NCBI GenBank assembly: GCA_023105745.1
Contig: JALGQZ010000001.1
Coordinates: 58,857,437-58,921,436, forward strand
Direction of reading: 5' to 3'
Source of the DNA: Austropuccinia psidii
Lineage: Eukaryota > Basidiomycota > Pucciniomycetes > Pucciniales > Sphaerophragmiaceae
DNA length: 64,000 nucleotides
The notes below the pieces were generated by a model. That model did no database searches and was not told the origin of the DNA. It worked only from the letters and a program-made list of their open reading frames with translations. Below are positions 32,464 to 44,880 of this stretch, one piece after another (within the stretch, counting starts at the first letter, position 1; each line of letters opens with the position of its first letter). A program made the translations under genes and the position numbers.

Positions 32464-34884
32464 ATAGAAACCGTGATGAAGGTTGTTCCTTCTGTTTATC
32501 ACAAGTACTTGGATGTATTCTCCAAGGTGAAAGCAGAGAAACTTCCTCCTCACCGTGCCTGTGATCATCATATCGAGCTGGAGGGGTCTCTACCTCCAAT
32601 TGGGGTGATCTACTCTTTATCAAACCAAAAGTCAGATACACGCAGGGCTTACATTTCAGATAATTTAGAGAAAGGTTTCATCTGGCCAAGCTCCTCTTCA
32701 ACAGGAGCACCTGTCCTCTTTGTCAAAAAGAAAGATGGTGTCCTCCGTTTGTGTGTTGATTACCGCAAACTCAATGCTTTTACTAGGAAGAACAAGTATC
32801 CTGTTCCTCCTATTAATCAGCTTCTTACTGTTTTTAATGGTTCTTCTATCTTCTCCAAGATTGATTTGCGTGGTGCATATAACCTGCTCAGAATCAAGGA
32901 AGGTGATGAGCATTTGACATGTTTTAGAACTAAATATGGCAGCTATGAGTATTTGGTTATTCCATTTGGGCTCACCAATGCTCCTGCCTCTTTCCAAAAA
33001 CTTGTCAATGATATTTTTTATGATCTTCTTGATGTTTATTTTGTGGTTTATTTGGATTACATTATGGTCTTTTCCAGATCTGAGGAAGAAAATGTCACTC
33101 ATGTGTCCACTGTTCTTTCCAGACTCAGAGCCAATAACCTTTTTGCTAAGGCCTCAAAGTTCCTATTTCATGTTTCTAGTGTAGAATATTTGGGTTATGT
33201 TGTTTCTTCTGAAGGCCTCAAGATGGACCAAGCAAAAGTCCAGCAAATTCTCAATTGGCCACCTCCAAGAAACCTGAAGGCTCTTCAATCATTCCTTGGC
33301 TTTGCCAATTTTTACCGCCGTTTCATCAAGAATTATTCAAAGAAGATTAGTTCACCCACAGGTTTCCTCAAGAAAGATTCCCGTTTTCCCCTCAATGAGG
33401 AAGCTCTTAGACAGTTTCATCAACTCAAAGAGGCATTCACCACTTCTCCAATCCTTTCTCACTTTAATCCTTCTCTAACCACCATTGTAGAGACTGATGC
33501 TTCAGATTATGCCTTGGGTGCTTTACTGAGTCAGGTCTCTGACTCAGGAAAAGATCCCATTGCATTTGATAGCCGCAAGCTTCTCCCAGCTGAGCTCAAT
33601 TATGAGATTCATGACAAGGAACTCCTTGGCATAGTCTGGGCTCTCAAGCACTGGAGCGCTTTACTTCTTTCAATTTATTCCCCTTTTGAAGCTCTCACCA
33701 ATCATTCATCACTTCAATACTTCATGTCATCAAAGATTCTCACTTGCCGTCAAGCCCACTGGGCTGAACTTTTATCTGAATTTCATTTCTCAATCACTTA
33801 CCGCCCTGGCCACTTGACTACCCATCCAGATGCTTTGTCACGTCGGGACAACGTTAACCCAGAGAGGGGGGAGGATTTCAGCAGCAAGAACCCAATGAAT
33901 TATCAGAAGATAATTAAGCAAGATGAAATTCAAGCCTCAAAGTTTTTTGCAGTCAAGGTGCATTCATTTTCAAATTTTACTGATTCAATTCAGAAGTTAT
34001 TATGGCAAGATTCTCAATATAGAAGTCTCCTTGAAGATTTGGGTAAAGGTAAATCTGTCCAAGAGTATTCTCTTGATTCCTCTTCCAAACTTCTCCTTTT
34101 CAAAGATCGGGTGGTGGTCCCAAATGACCCCACAATTCAATTCAATATACTTCAAAAGCAGCATGACTCTCCTCTATCTGGACACCCTGGCCAAGAGAAG
34201 ACTCTAAAACCTGTCAAGCGGGATTTCCACTGGTCCGGCATGACTCAATTCATCAAGGATTATGTCTCATCCTGTCAACAGTGTTCAAGAAACAAAAATA
34301 TTCATCACAAGAAGTTTGGACTCCTCAAGCCTCTTCCAATTCCAAGTGGTCCTTGGATTTGTCTTTCAATGTATTTCATCACTCAATTGCCACTGTCCAA
34401 TTCCTTTGATTCAATTTTAGTCATAGTGGACAGATTCTCAAAAATGGAAGTTTTTATTCCAACAATGTCTTCAATCACTTCACTAGATTTGGCCCATTTA
34501 TTCATCAAGAATATTTTCTCAAAGCAAGGCCTTCCTTCAAGCATAGTTAGTGATAGAGGTTCTCTTTTTGTTTCTTCTTTTTGGACCAATCTTTGTCAGC
34601 AGCTCAAGATTTCAAGAGATCTGTCAACTGCTTACCATCCAGAAACTGATGGACAGACAGAGAGGGTAAATCAGATACTAGAACAGTACCTTTGGATGTA
34701 TGTCCGTTATCATCAAGATGATTGGAAAACCTGGCTCCCTCTGGCTGAATTTTCCTACAATAACTCTGACCACTCTTCAACAAAACAATCACCGTTTTTC
34801 ACTTCTTATAGAAGAGACCCACAATTTGACTCAGTTCACATCACTCAAGATACTCCTGCTGGAAAGTTATCAACAAAAATATAA
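32464..34884 (+). pseudogene. C1 pol: reverse transcriptase, RNase H, integrase
   Basis: The longest open frame of the window, about 800 codons from 32473. Reverse transcriptase shows VLFVKKKDGVLRLCVDYRKLN, KIDLRGAYNLLRIKEGDE and PFGLTNAPASFQ. The catalytic box reads YLDYI at 33049-33063 instead of YLDDI, so the second Asp is lost. RNase H follows with ETDASDYALGALLSQ and LGIVWALKHW. Integrase has an HHCC finger (HDSPLSGHPGQEKT to CQQCSRN) and D-D-E residues in VIVDRFSK, VSDRGSLFV and GQTERVN. It ends at TAA 34882-34884 in the integrase C-terminal region. Domain order is Ty3/Gypsy; the long open frame shows the polymerase was lost recently. Confidence 0.95.
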
Positions 34885-35436
34885 TCAGTACAGCAAGATG
34901 TCAAGAGAGAACTTGAAGTTTCCATAAACAGGTTTAAGAGGTATGCAGATAAAAGTAGAGCAAGTCCACCTGTTTTCAATCCTGGTGACATGGTATGGCA
35001 TTCTTCCAAGAACATCAAATCAACTAGACCCACCAGAAAACTGTCTTAAAGATGGTTGGGTCCTTTCCCAATATTGAAGAAAGTCAGCACTCATGCCTAC
35101 CACCTCAAGCTCCCATCTCAATGGAAGTCCATCCACCCAGTCTTCCATATTTCACTCTTAGAACCAGTCAAGACATCAGCAATCCCAAATAGGCATCAAG
35201 AGCCTCCTCCTCCAATCATCATTGAAGAAGAAGAGGAATGGGAAGTCTCTAAAATACTGGATTCAAAGCTTAAGAGAGGAAAATTATGGTATTTGGTGGA
35301 ATGGAAAGGTTTCAGTCAAGACCCAGAAAGATCCACTTGGAAACCAACCAAAAACCTCAAGAATTGTCCTGAACTTGTCAAAGATTTTCATTCATTATAT
35401 CCTGACAAGCCTGGGCCCAATTCTTCAAAAGCTTGA
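34885..35436 (+). pseudogene. C1 integrase C-terminus and chromodomain
   Basis: Same frame, with a further TAA at 35047-35049 (GAA in C2). It contains FNPGDMVW, then WLGPFPILKKV, an acidic IIEEEEEWEV and a chromodomain (LWYLVEWKGFSQDPERSTW) with the aromatic residues typical of methyl-lysine readers. Ends at the stop before 35437. Confidence 0.9.
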
Positions 35437-36226
35437 TTTGTTATGGTGCTTGGTGGGGAGAGGAATTACCAAAACTAAGTCCCACTCCTGGTATGCACCT
35501 TTAGGGGTATTCTACTCTTTGTTTTGTTGTAAGCATCACCTTGGCCACTCTGTGAGCACTTTGCAATTTTGGACACAGATCTTTGGCATGGCTTTCAACT
35601 TCATTTCCAATCTTATGGCTATTTTCACTTGTGACAATGGGCCATTCACTTTTCAATTCATTTTCAAGACTTCAAAATTCAAATTCATTCCTTCAACATT
35701 TTTTGTTTTAATTTTATGGCACTGGCGGGAGTGGTAGCTACCAAAAGTAAGTTCCTCTCCTGGTGTGCACTTCCCTGAGGGGTCTACAATCCTGTCAAAA
35801 CATCACCTTCGCCGCTTTGTGAGCACCTGGCATCAAATTTCTCTTTCCAGGTCCTTGGCCAATTTCAAAATCAGTTATCAACCTGTGTGATGAAGATTGG
35901 AACCTCCTCAAGATTCAATTCATTTTTCTTTTCAGTTTCATTCTTTTATTTTTATTTTCATTTTCATCTTAAATTTTCTTTTATCACTTCAAATATCATG
36001 TCAAGAATCATAATTCATTTTCAAAACCTTTTCAAATCATGAAGCCAATGTCAAAAAAAGATCAAGCAGGTCCTGCGTCATATGTCAAATTTTTAATATC
36101 AGTTATTATTTTATTTTCCTCGCAAAAGAACTTTCCTCTATCCCCCTACCAATCCTTTCTAATAGCCTCAACAGGCTTCACCTTGTATTGGTGCTCAGGA
36201 GCTCACCATTTCAAGGTGGGGGGTAC
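35437..36226 (+). other. C1 3' untranslated region and polypurine tract
   Basis: About 790 bp with no frame shared with the C2 equivalent (6126-6923). Ends in AAGGTGGGGGGTAC, the polypurine tract, directly before the 3' LTR. Confidence 0.75.
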
Positions 36227-37647
36227 TGTCACAACCATGGCAATTCACCTCCTTGGATCTCCGTATGGCATATCAAGCCACAGTCCTTTTATGGCCGATT
36301 GACCATATCCATAACCAGTGGCCAATATGGCCACGTCATCATCTTATGGACCATTTATGGCCATTTGTCTTTTGGGGCCTTCATGGCCCTTCACCTCAAT
36401 CCAGAAGCCATAGCGGCAATTTATGCCTAAATGGGTATTTCTGGTCATTTCCCTCAAAACCAGGGGAAATGGCCCAAATGGCGTTTTTTGGCCATTTGGG
36501 CTCATAATGCGCATTTTTGCGCATTTGCGTACTTTGACGCAAAGTGTCCAAAAGACGCTTTCCCGCCCTTTGGGCCAGTTTTTGGCTCAGAACCCAAAAG
36601 TGGCCAAAAGCCCCAAAGGACCCAGAAACACCTTTCCAAGCTCTGAAGCCATCGCATCCACCTTTTTCCCCTCTTCCTTTCCATCTCAAGACCTTTGGAT
36701 GTAATCTTCTTTCCAATGAACCAATATGCCATAAATGATGTTATATGTCATTGTGCATCATTTTTCAAGAGCAATTCAATGGTGGCAATATCAATTGGTC
36801 ATTTCAACATTCCAACATATCATCACGTCATCAAGGCACCCAATCATTCAGAGGAGTCATCAAGGCTCAAGAGCAAGTGTTTCAGCGTCAAATACCAATC
36901 ACACCATCAAGACGTCATTGGATAATTTCATTCACAGTATTCCTCCAAGGAAATACTGTTCAACCATTCTCAAGGGATTCAAGAGGCAGTTCATTCAGTT
37001 GTCAAGTGTCAAATCTCCACTCAATCCATCTTGGCAACCACCTTCATTTCAATACAGTCTGGATCCACCAAGAACTGTATTTCATTTTCAAGCATGGGAA
37101 ATTCCTTCAACCCAATTAAATTTCAATATTAGCCAGCTGTTTCGATTCCCAGAACAATCAATACAGCCTCAAGGATCAATACAGATCAGGTTTCAGCCTG
37201 AAGAACTCAAGCTCCCAACTTTTCACATATACCGGCTACCCTTTCCACCCTGGGGGGTTTTTCCCCAGTTAATTGATATAGTTTGATTTTATTTTATATT
37301 TATTTTCTTTTCATTATTTTAAGCAAATACTGATATTATCAAGTCAGTCATTTAGCACCTTTCTCTTTTCTTTCTTCACCTGTCAATGGATATTTGGTGG
37401 TCATATCCTTACTAATTCCATTATTCATTTTTGGCAGGTTGAAACAGTGACTAAGAACTTACTTGGTTGGCTCTTTGGCCATTTGGCTTCCCTTTCCTCT
37501 TATTGCATCTCATCTTGTACCTGCATGTTTCTTAGAGGAATTTATTCTTATTTTTATTTCTTTATTCTTTTGGGGTCTTCCAAGTGAGTTCCCTGATTTC
37601 TGAGTGCCAGTCCACTCTTGTATTTCTGTCCAAGAGCCCCTGTGACA
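36227..37647 (+). repeat. C1 3' LTR
   Basis: 1421 bp, TGTCACAACC to CCCTGTGACA, then CTGTT. Continuous copy that confirms the join of the split 5' LTR. Confidence 0.95.
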
Positions 37648-37652
37648 CTGTT

Positions 37653-40619
37653 CTAGTATCTTATTTACCCTCTCTTTCTGTCCATCAGTCTCTGGATGGT
37701 AAGCAGTTTACAGAACTCTTGAAATCTTGATCTTATGACAAAGATTGGTCCAAAATGAAGAAAGAAAAGTGAACCTCTATCACTGACAATGCTTGAAGGA
37801 ATTCCATGATGTTGAATGATATTCTTGATTAATAAATGTGCCAAATCCAATGAAGTTAATGAAGACATTTTTGAAATAAAACTTCCATTTTCGAGAATCT
37901 GTCCACTATGACAAGTATTGAGTCAAAAGAATTGGACAGTGGCAATTGAGTGATGAAATCCATTGAAAGACAAATCTAAGGACCATTTGAACTTTGAAGA
38001 GGTTTGAGGAGTCAAAACTTCTTGTGATGAATATTTTTGTTTCTTGAACACTGTTGACAGGATGAGACATAATCCTTGATAAATTGAGTCATGCAGGACC
38101 AGTGGAAATCCAGTTTAACAAGTTTGAGAGTCTTCTCTTGGCCAGGGTGTCCAGCTATAGCAGAGCTATGCCTCTTTTGAAGTGTTCTGAGCTGAATTTT
38201 GGGGTCATTTGAAGCCACCACCCAATCTTTGAACAGGAGAAGTTGGGAATAGGGATCAAGAGAATAATCTTCGACAGGTTTAGCTTTACCCAAATCTTGA
38301 ATAAAACTCCTATATTGAGAATCTTGCCATAATTCCTTCTGAATTGAATCTATACAATTTTGAAATGAATCCACCTTGACTGAAAAGAACTTTGAGGCTG
38401 GAATTTCATCTTGCTTGATTATTTTTTGAGAATTTATTGGATTCTTGCTCATGAAATCTTCCCCCCTCTCCGGATAAATGTTGTCCCAAGGTGACAATGC
38501 ATCTGGAAGGGTAGCCAAGCAGCCAGGGTGGTATGTGATTGAGAAATGAAATTCAGAGAGAAATTAAGCCCAGCAGGCTTGACTTAGAGCGATAATTGTT
38601 GATTACATGAAATATTGGAGTTAACAATGATTGGTGAGATCTTCAAAAGAGGAAGAAAGGGAAAGAAGGAAAGGTCTCAAGAGCTTGAGAGCCCAGACTA
38701 TGCCAAACAGTTCCTTATCATGACTTCCATATTTGAGCTCTGCTGGGAGAAGCTTGTGACTATCAAATGCAATGGGATGTTTTCCTGAATCAGAGACCTG
38801 ACTCAGTACAGCACCCAAGGCATAATCAGAAGCATCAGTCTTCACAATGGTGGGTAGACAAGGATTGGAGCAATGGTGAAAGCCTCTTTGAGCTGGTTAA
38901 ACTGTCTGAGAGCTTCCTCATTGAGGGGAAAACGGGAATATTTCCTTAGGAAACTTGTGAGTGAACTTATTTTCTTTGAATATTGCTTGATGAAATGGCA
39001 ATAAAAGTTGGCAAAGCCAAGGAAAGATTGAAGAGCCTTGAGGTTTCTTGGAGGTGGCCAATTGAGAGTTTCCTGGAATTTTTCTTGGTCCATCTTGAGG
39101 CCTTCAGAATAAACAACATAACCTAAATACTCTACACTAGAAACATGAAAAAGGCACTTGAAGGCCTTAGCATAGAGGGTATTGGCTCTGAGTCTGGAAA
39201 AAACAATAGAGGTTATTGGCTCTGAGTCTGGCAAGACCAGTGGACACATGAGTTACATGTTCTTCCTCAGATTTGAAAAAGACCATAATTTCATCCAAAT
39301 AAGCCAAAAGATAAATATAAAGAAGATCATAGAAGATATCATTGAAAAGGTTTTGGAAAGAGGCAGGAGCACTGGTGAGCCTAAATGGAATAACCAAATA
39401 CTCATAACTGTCATATTTAGTTCTAAATCAAGTCGGCTGTCCATCACCTTCCTTGATTCTGAGCAGGTTATATACACCATGAAAATCAATCTTGGAGAAG
39501 ATAGAAGAAGCATTGAAAACATTAAGAATCTGATTCATAGGAGGAACAGGATACTTGTTCTTCCTAGTAACAGAATTGTGTTTGCGGTAATCAACACACA
39601 AACGGAGGCAACCATCTTTCTTTTTGATAAAGAGGACAGGTGCTCCTGTTTAAGCGGAGCTTGGCTGGATGAAAGCTTTCTCTACATTCTCTGAAATGTA
39701 GGCCCTGAGTGTATTTTACTCTTGGTTTGATAAAGAGTAGATCACCCCAACTGGAGGTAGAGACCCCTCCAGCTCAATATCATGATCACAGGTGCAGTGA
39801 GGAGAAAGTTTCTCTTCTTTCACCTTGGTGAATACATCCAAATACTGGTGATAAGCAGGGGGAAAATCCTTCATCACGGTTTCTATTTCTTCTGGCTCTT
39901 CCTCTGCATCCCACAGCTCCTGCATGCAGTCATGATAAGATGAAGGAGGAAGGTCCATATTCCCAAAGAAGAGATGAAGTGAATATACAGAATTATCTTC
40001 TCCAACATCTTGAATCTCTTTGAAGACTTCATTTCTAGAGGATAGTAATGACTGATGGGAATTGAGGGAAGGAATATGGACAGAAGATGGAAATGATGGT
40101 GTTCTATAATCACCAACCAGAGCTGCACATGATGTTTCAGAATAAACGTCATTACTGAAAGAATTTGAAGGATCATGATAGTCCTTATGATCAGCCCTTG
40201 CCTCCAATCAATATATGGATTAAAAATTATTAATAAAGTCAAAGACCAATATCAGGTCTTCCCCCTTGGGAGTATCAATGACTAAAACGGCCCATTCAAA
40301 GCTTGGGAATGAAGGGAGCTCAACCAGATATCTGGTATGGTGAGTCACATATAAGGAAGGGGACTCAGAGGAGTCCAAGATGTTAAGACAAATATTCTCT
40401 GGGATTACGAAATAGTCAAATAATACTTGTGAACAAACTGCTTTGGAATTAATGAGTTGGTAGCACCAGAATCAATGAGAATACTGTAAAAAACATCAGA
40501 AAGAGAAGAAAAAACAAAGAATTTGAGAGAATTCTTGACACCAGTATTCAGAATGCACAATTGTGCTTTGGATGGAAAACAGTGAGGACTATTGAACACA
40601 ACATGATCTTCACTCAGGC
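37653..40619 (-). pseudogene. C2 pol: protease to integrase, heavily broken
   Basis: Read on the minus strand from 40619: protease with intact IDSGATNSLI (about 40480), acidic linker (39716-40200), reverse transcriptase (about 39694 to 38850), RNase H (38845 to 38530, with KTDASDYALGAVLSQ) and integrase zinc finger and core (38518 to 37653). The reverse transcriptase box reads YLDEI, so the second catalytic Asp is lost here too, by a different change from C1. A 34-bp tandem duplication at about 39179-39240 shifts the frame. Integrase continues at 9269-9634 across the C1 insertion. Many other frame breaks make it older than C1. Confidence 0.88.
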
Positions 40620-41567
40620 TTTTCCCTGGTTGTAAAATCTTTCTGGCGGTTGGGCAAGCTGGTTTTGAGGTCTTTTGAAACAAGACTCAAGACTATTCTT
40701 CCCACCACAATAGGTACATAGAGCCTCCTTTATTCTTCTTTCTTTTTCAGAATTCATCAACTTGAAAGCTTCATTCAGCAAAGAAGAATGGTGCTTGTCC
40801 CTCTTCTGAAAATTCTTCTTCTTTTTACTTGAGCTTGAAGAATTTTGAGGATGAGAAGAATTTGACTTTGAGGATTTGACTTCTTCTCTTGATGATGACT
40901 CTTTTCATTTTGCCTCTCATGGTTCCTGGTATCAAGCTCCAGGTTAATATCCATTAATTCTTGAAAAGAGTCAATTCATGAAGAATGGTGGGCCAATTGA
41001 TCCAAAATCCTGGATGGGAATCCCTTCCTGAAATGATGGATAAGCGCCCTTTCACCCCAATTCCCAATTCTTGAGACCAAACCTTTGAATTAAGCAATGT
41101 ATAAGGATACATGCCCACCTTCTTTCATTCTTAAGAAGTCCAACATTGCTTCAGTTTTGCTGACTTCATTTGGGTTCCCAAAAAAAGTGAAGAGTTGTTA
41201 TTCAAAACCATTCCATGAATTTAGAAGGTAATTTGGATCTTGATTGGTGAGATTTTAAAGATAAGTCTAAATCCATTTGGCAGCCCTTCCAATGAGAAAT
41301 GAAGTGGCATAAAGGACTTTCCTTCTGTATTGAGAGAAATTTTCCAGACCATCATGAAAAATCAATTTAAAAGACTTAATGAAACTTCTGACTTTGAAGT
41401 TTTGAGTCCCATGAAAGAATTCTGGTTCCTTCATAGATGGAGTCTTGAAGGCTGGTGGTCTTGATGCTTCAGAAGATAAAGCTTCTTCAAGATTGACCAT
41501 AATCTGAGTGATTTGCTGCATGATGGCCAATAATGATGGTTCACACTGATGAGGGGACAGGCTGATT
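40614..41567 (-). pseudogene. C2 gag, central and C-terminal part
   Basis: Minus-strand counterpart of 30775-31720. It includes RPPAFKTPSMKEPEFFHGTQ and the knuckle with CTYCGGK kept but its His changed to Asn (CAT to AAT, near 40708). It ends at TGA (complement 40614-40616) after the GGGAAAA heptamer. The N-terminus lies at 59089-59384. About 40 bp of gag are missing at the B2 junction. Confidence 0.82.
40620..40626 (-). promoter_or_regulatory. -1 ribosomal frameshift site of C2
   Basis: Complement of GGGAAAA, same phase and same distance to the gag TGA as in C1. Its retention in a copy with many other changes supports a real recoding signal, although shared ancestry alone could also explain it. 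Confidence 0.65.
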
Positions 41568-41726
41568 TATATACCACTTACATATAAAAAAAGATGTTTT
41601 ATCATATATCTATAAAACAATTACGCCTAAAAAGATAAAACAATGTGTAAGAATGTAAGAAAATAAGTAAAAAAAACTCACTTGTAAGATCCAAAAAGGT
41701 CAAAAAACACAGCCAGGCCCCCAAAA
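41568..41726 (-). repeat. Extra B leader fragment outside the B2 3' LTR
   Basis: The complement reads a B-type primer site (TTTTGGGGGCCTGGCTGTG) and the leader with donor GTGAGT, directly after the LTR. An LTR followed by a leader belongs at a 5' end, so this is the start of a second head-to-tail copy, cut short at about 41568. Confidence 0.85.
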
Positions 41727-43092
41727 TGTCAGGATGAGTCTATGATAAAGAAGCAATAAGGCTATTTACAAATTTGAATATGACTGTGACACAGAGAAAA
41801 AGTATTAAAGAAGGTTTAATTATAGATTAAAAGGGCTTTACTAATGGGAATTAGTGGTGGTGAGCGCTGTTGAAAGCCCTGGGTGCAGCTTTATCTGTTG
41901 GGTTACAATAATAAAGGACTACAATACTAAGCTTTATAGTATAACCTGATTATTCTCCAATAGTATAACTGTTTTTGACAGTTGTACTGCATAGTAATTC
42001 AAGAGCAGGATGGGGATTCCTTTTCTGGCATTGAAAAGAGGCCTCCTTTTATCCTGAAATGGGGTGAAAAGACTGCTAGACCTTTTCAAGTAGATGAAAT
42101 GAAGATTTTTCACTCTCCAGGATAGGCCTTTATAGCCAGTATTGGGCTCAGATGTGGTTTTGAAACCACATCTGAGCAGTTTTCACCAATACAGGGTGAA
42201 CATTTTCATCTGGGGACCACACAGCCTGATTCTGACGTGTATGACAGGTAGAATGCTATACAGAACCTGTATGGTACCCCAGTATTTAATTAAAACAAGC
42301 TTCTTTCTCTTTTTGACACCTCATAATCATGGTTGTGGGATATTATCCCATGATAGGGCTGTATTGACCAAACTGTTGGATTTTGAACTTAAAACAGCCA
42401 TAGCTTTGTCTGTTTTTGTGATATCAGCCTCAATATTGATTTGTTGTGTAGCCCTGTATGTGCTCTACACAATGGGACCTCATTCGATATGGTTATCATT
42501 AAATTTGGAAAAGTTATGCCATGTACAAGATTTTTGTACATATGCGTGTTTTAGGCAAAAAGCTGTATTGGGCTTGTTTTCCCTTATACCTTTTGCTCTA
42601 GATGAGATATGGTGAAATTAATGGCACCATCAGGTAGCCCGGATTGTTCCTTTTCCAAAAAGACCCCACTTCACGTATCTCACACGAAAAATGTGGAAGT
42701 TAGATGAGAGGTGAATATTTTATTCACCCTTATTTAGCCTGAATTTGACCATAACTTCTGTAATACTGGTGCTAGCTCATTTTGGCTTAAACCATTGGAA
42801 AGCCCTGACGTAGAGTGTCATTATGAATGCCTGTTTGATGGGGTTAAGTCTCTTACTCTGTATTTCAGCTGAGAGGTGAAAATTAAGGTTTATGCCCAGC
42901 AACAGCTTTGTTATTCTTTGTCCTATGATGATGGGACTTTTATATTTGAAAATAGGTTAGTTTCCTCTTTACTTTGATACCTTTTGAGCTGATTTGGCTC
43001 AGCTCCATGTTTTGGTGGTATCTTGGCTATACCATTGATTTATGGTATTTGGCTGTCATGCTTGTGCTCTGGTTTTGAGTCATAGGCTGACA
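41727..43092 (-). repeat. B2 3' LTR
   Basis: 1366 bp, TGTCAGGATGAG to GGCTGACA, antisense. Contains the conserved palindromic hairpin at 42146-42177. To its right is the complement of the polypurine tract. Confidence 0.92.
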
Positions 43093-43116
43093 TGCCCTCC
43101 CTCTAAAAAAGGCTCA

Positions 43117-44880
43117 CTATTTATGATCCTTTTCAGTCTTTCTAGAGGCTCTGAATCTCTTTAAATGAAGTTTCCCATCTGTTATGGCAGCTTCTGCCAA
43201 CCATTTGTCCTTGTCAGCTGTCTGGTTCTTGAATCTGACTAACTACTGTCTCTGATCCTTACCGTTAAGTCTGATTTTCGTGGCCTTTATTATTTTTTTC
43301 ACTGGTCCAGGGTAATCCTTCACCTCCACTATTCCTGGTGGTGTGGGGTTCTTCTTCCTGGAGGTGAATTTATCCTCCTCTGTCTGGAAATATGGCTTGA
43401 CTAAACTCACTGGAGTGACTGGGTGTTTCCTGGAAAATTCCTCTGTGAGTTTGACTTCCACTTCATTATTCCCATCAGTTTAATTATAGTGAAGGGCCCT
43501 AAAAATAATTTTCTCATTTTTTTTGATCCTTTGAGATAATTAAAGTTAAGTGTAGACACTAAGACTTGGTACCCTTCTTTAAAGTCAGGTCCCATATGTA
43601 ATTTGTCCCACCTCTGCTTAGCATATTCTTTTGTCTCATCTATGCATTTGGGAGCTGTGTCACAAGCCCGCTTCCACATTTCATGGAAATCCTCAGCTGT
43701 GGGGTGGATGGTCAGAAGATTCTTCTTCAGGGGATCCCACCCTTTCTCTACCAGTGCAGGTTTTTTTCCTGTGGTAGAGTGCTGACTTGTGTTATGAACC
43801 AGTTGAGCTTCTGGTAGAAGGGTAACCCCTTCATGGTCCTTATATTCCATGCCATAGGCACAGAATCCTCTAAGTATGTCCTCCATTGTCTGGATCATCC
43901 ACTCAGCTAGTCCATCTGTTTGTGGAGGGTAAGCTGTAGAAAAAGCATGTTTAGTACCCAGCATTTCATAGAGGTTGGTCCAAATTTAAGATGTGAATTT
44001 TGGGTCCCTATCACTGATTATGATCTTAGAGACTCTACAGGTGGAGATGATGTTGTTCCAGAATAACAGAGCAGTATCCATGGCTGTATCCTCCTTATGA
44101 CATGGTAGGCACCTCATACTCTTGCTGAACCTATCAACTACAATTAAGCAGGCATTGAATTTTTCTTTGCCTCCTGGGACAAGTCCTGTAACCCAGTCCA
44201 TGTTGATGGTTTCCTATGGGTGCTTAGGTTCTTCTATGTGTTGAAGTAACCCATACTTCTTCCCTTTTGTCCTATTTGCCTTTTGGCATCTTTCACAAGT
44301 GTTGATGTATTCACTCAACTTTTGTTCCCATTTTGGCCACCAAGCAGTGCTTGATACCCTTTCTTTGGTCCTGTCTTCACTCCTATGTCCCATATAGGGT
44401 CAATCATGGCATTCCTGCAGGATCAAAGATATATGGTCTCTGTCTATTATTGTGAGTGCACTAGTGTGCTTTTCTCCATGGTAGTGCAGGCCATCTATAA
44501 GGAGACCTTTATTGTCCTTATAGTCACTCAACCAGGGTTCCTCTAGATGGGATTCCAGTTCCGGGCTCCTTTACCTTTGTTGGAGAAGTTGTAACAATAT
44601 GCCACACAGTTTGTGTTTTGCATATGTCTTCATCTCTGCATTGATGAATTCAGTTTTCAGTTCTGAGGAACGTATTCCCAATATGGGAGTTTCTGTTCCT
44701 TCTGAGTCAGTTTTTCCACTGTCTGGGGTACCACCTTCTGGTTCCTATGCAGAAAATATGAAGTTTGTCTTCCTGTTTATTTCCATGAAATGGATAGGAA
44801 TTTTAGCTGCTACTTCAGGGTCATGAGCTGGGTTGCTTTTGACATTATCCAGTGGCCATCTTCAGTGGTATGACTTTTAC
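43117..44880 (-). pseudogene. B2 integrase and chromodomain
   Basis: Complement of the B1 integrase. Stop TAG at 43117-43119. The core shows VVDRFSK and [10 protein letters not shown], then a premature TAA at 43986-43988 where B1 has GAA. After it come [12 protein letters not shown] (Arg/Met positions altered after the catalytic Glu) and several frame breaks through the chromodomain. The HHCC finger region near 44280-44440 is also shifted. Non-functional. Confidence 0.87.

Larger units (their letters stand above)
9635..37647 (+). mobile_element. C1: family-C Ty3/Gypsy chromodomain retrotransposon carrying B1
   Basis: Plus-strand element inserted into C2 integrase, flanked by CTGTT (9630-9634 and 37648-37652). 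LTRs start TGTCACAACC and end CCCTGTGACA. The 5' LTR is split by B1 (10672-29205); the 3' LTR is continuous at 36227-37647. Between them come a leader, gag, protease, reverse transcriptase, RNase H, integrase, chromodomain, a 790-bp 3' untranslated region and polypurine tract AAGGTGGGGGG. The coding part has in-frame stops and lost catalytic residues. Confidence 0.94.
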
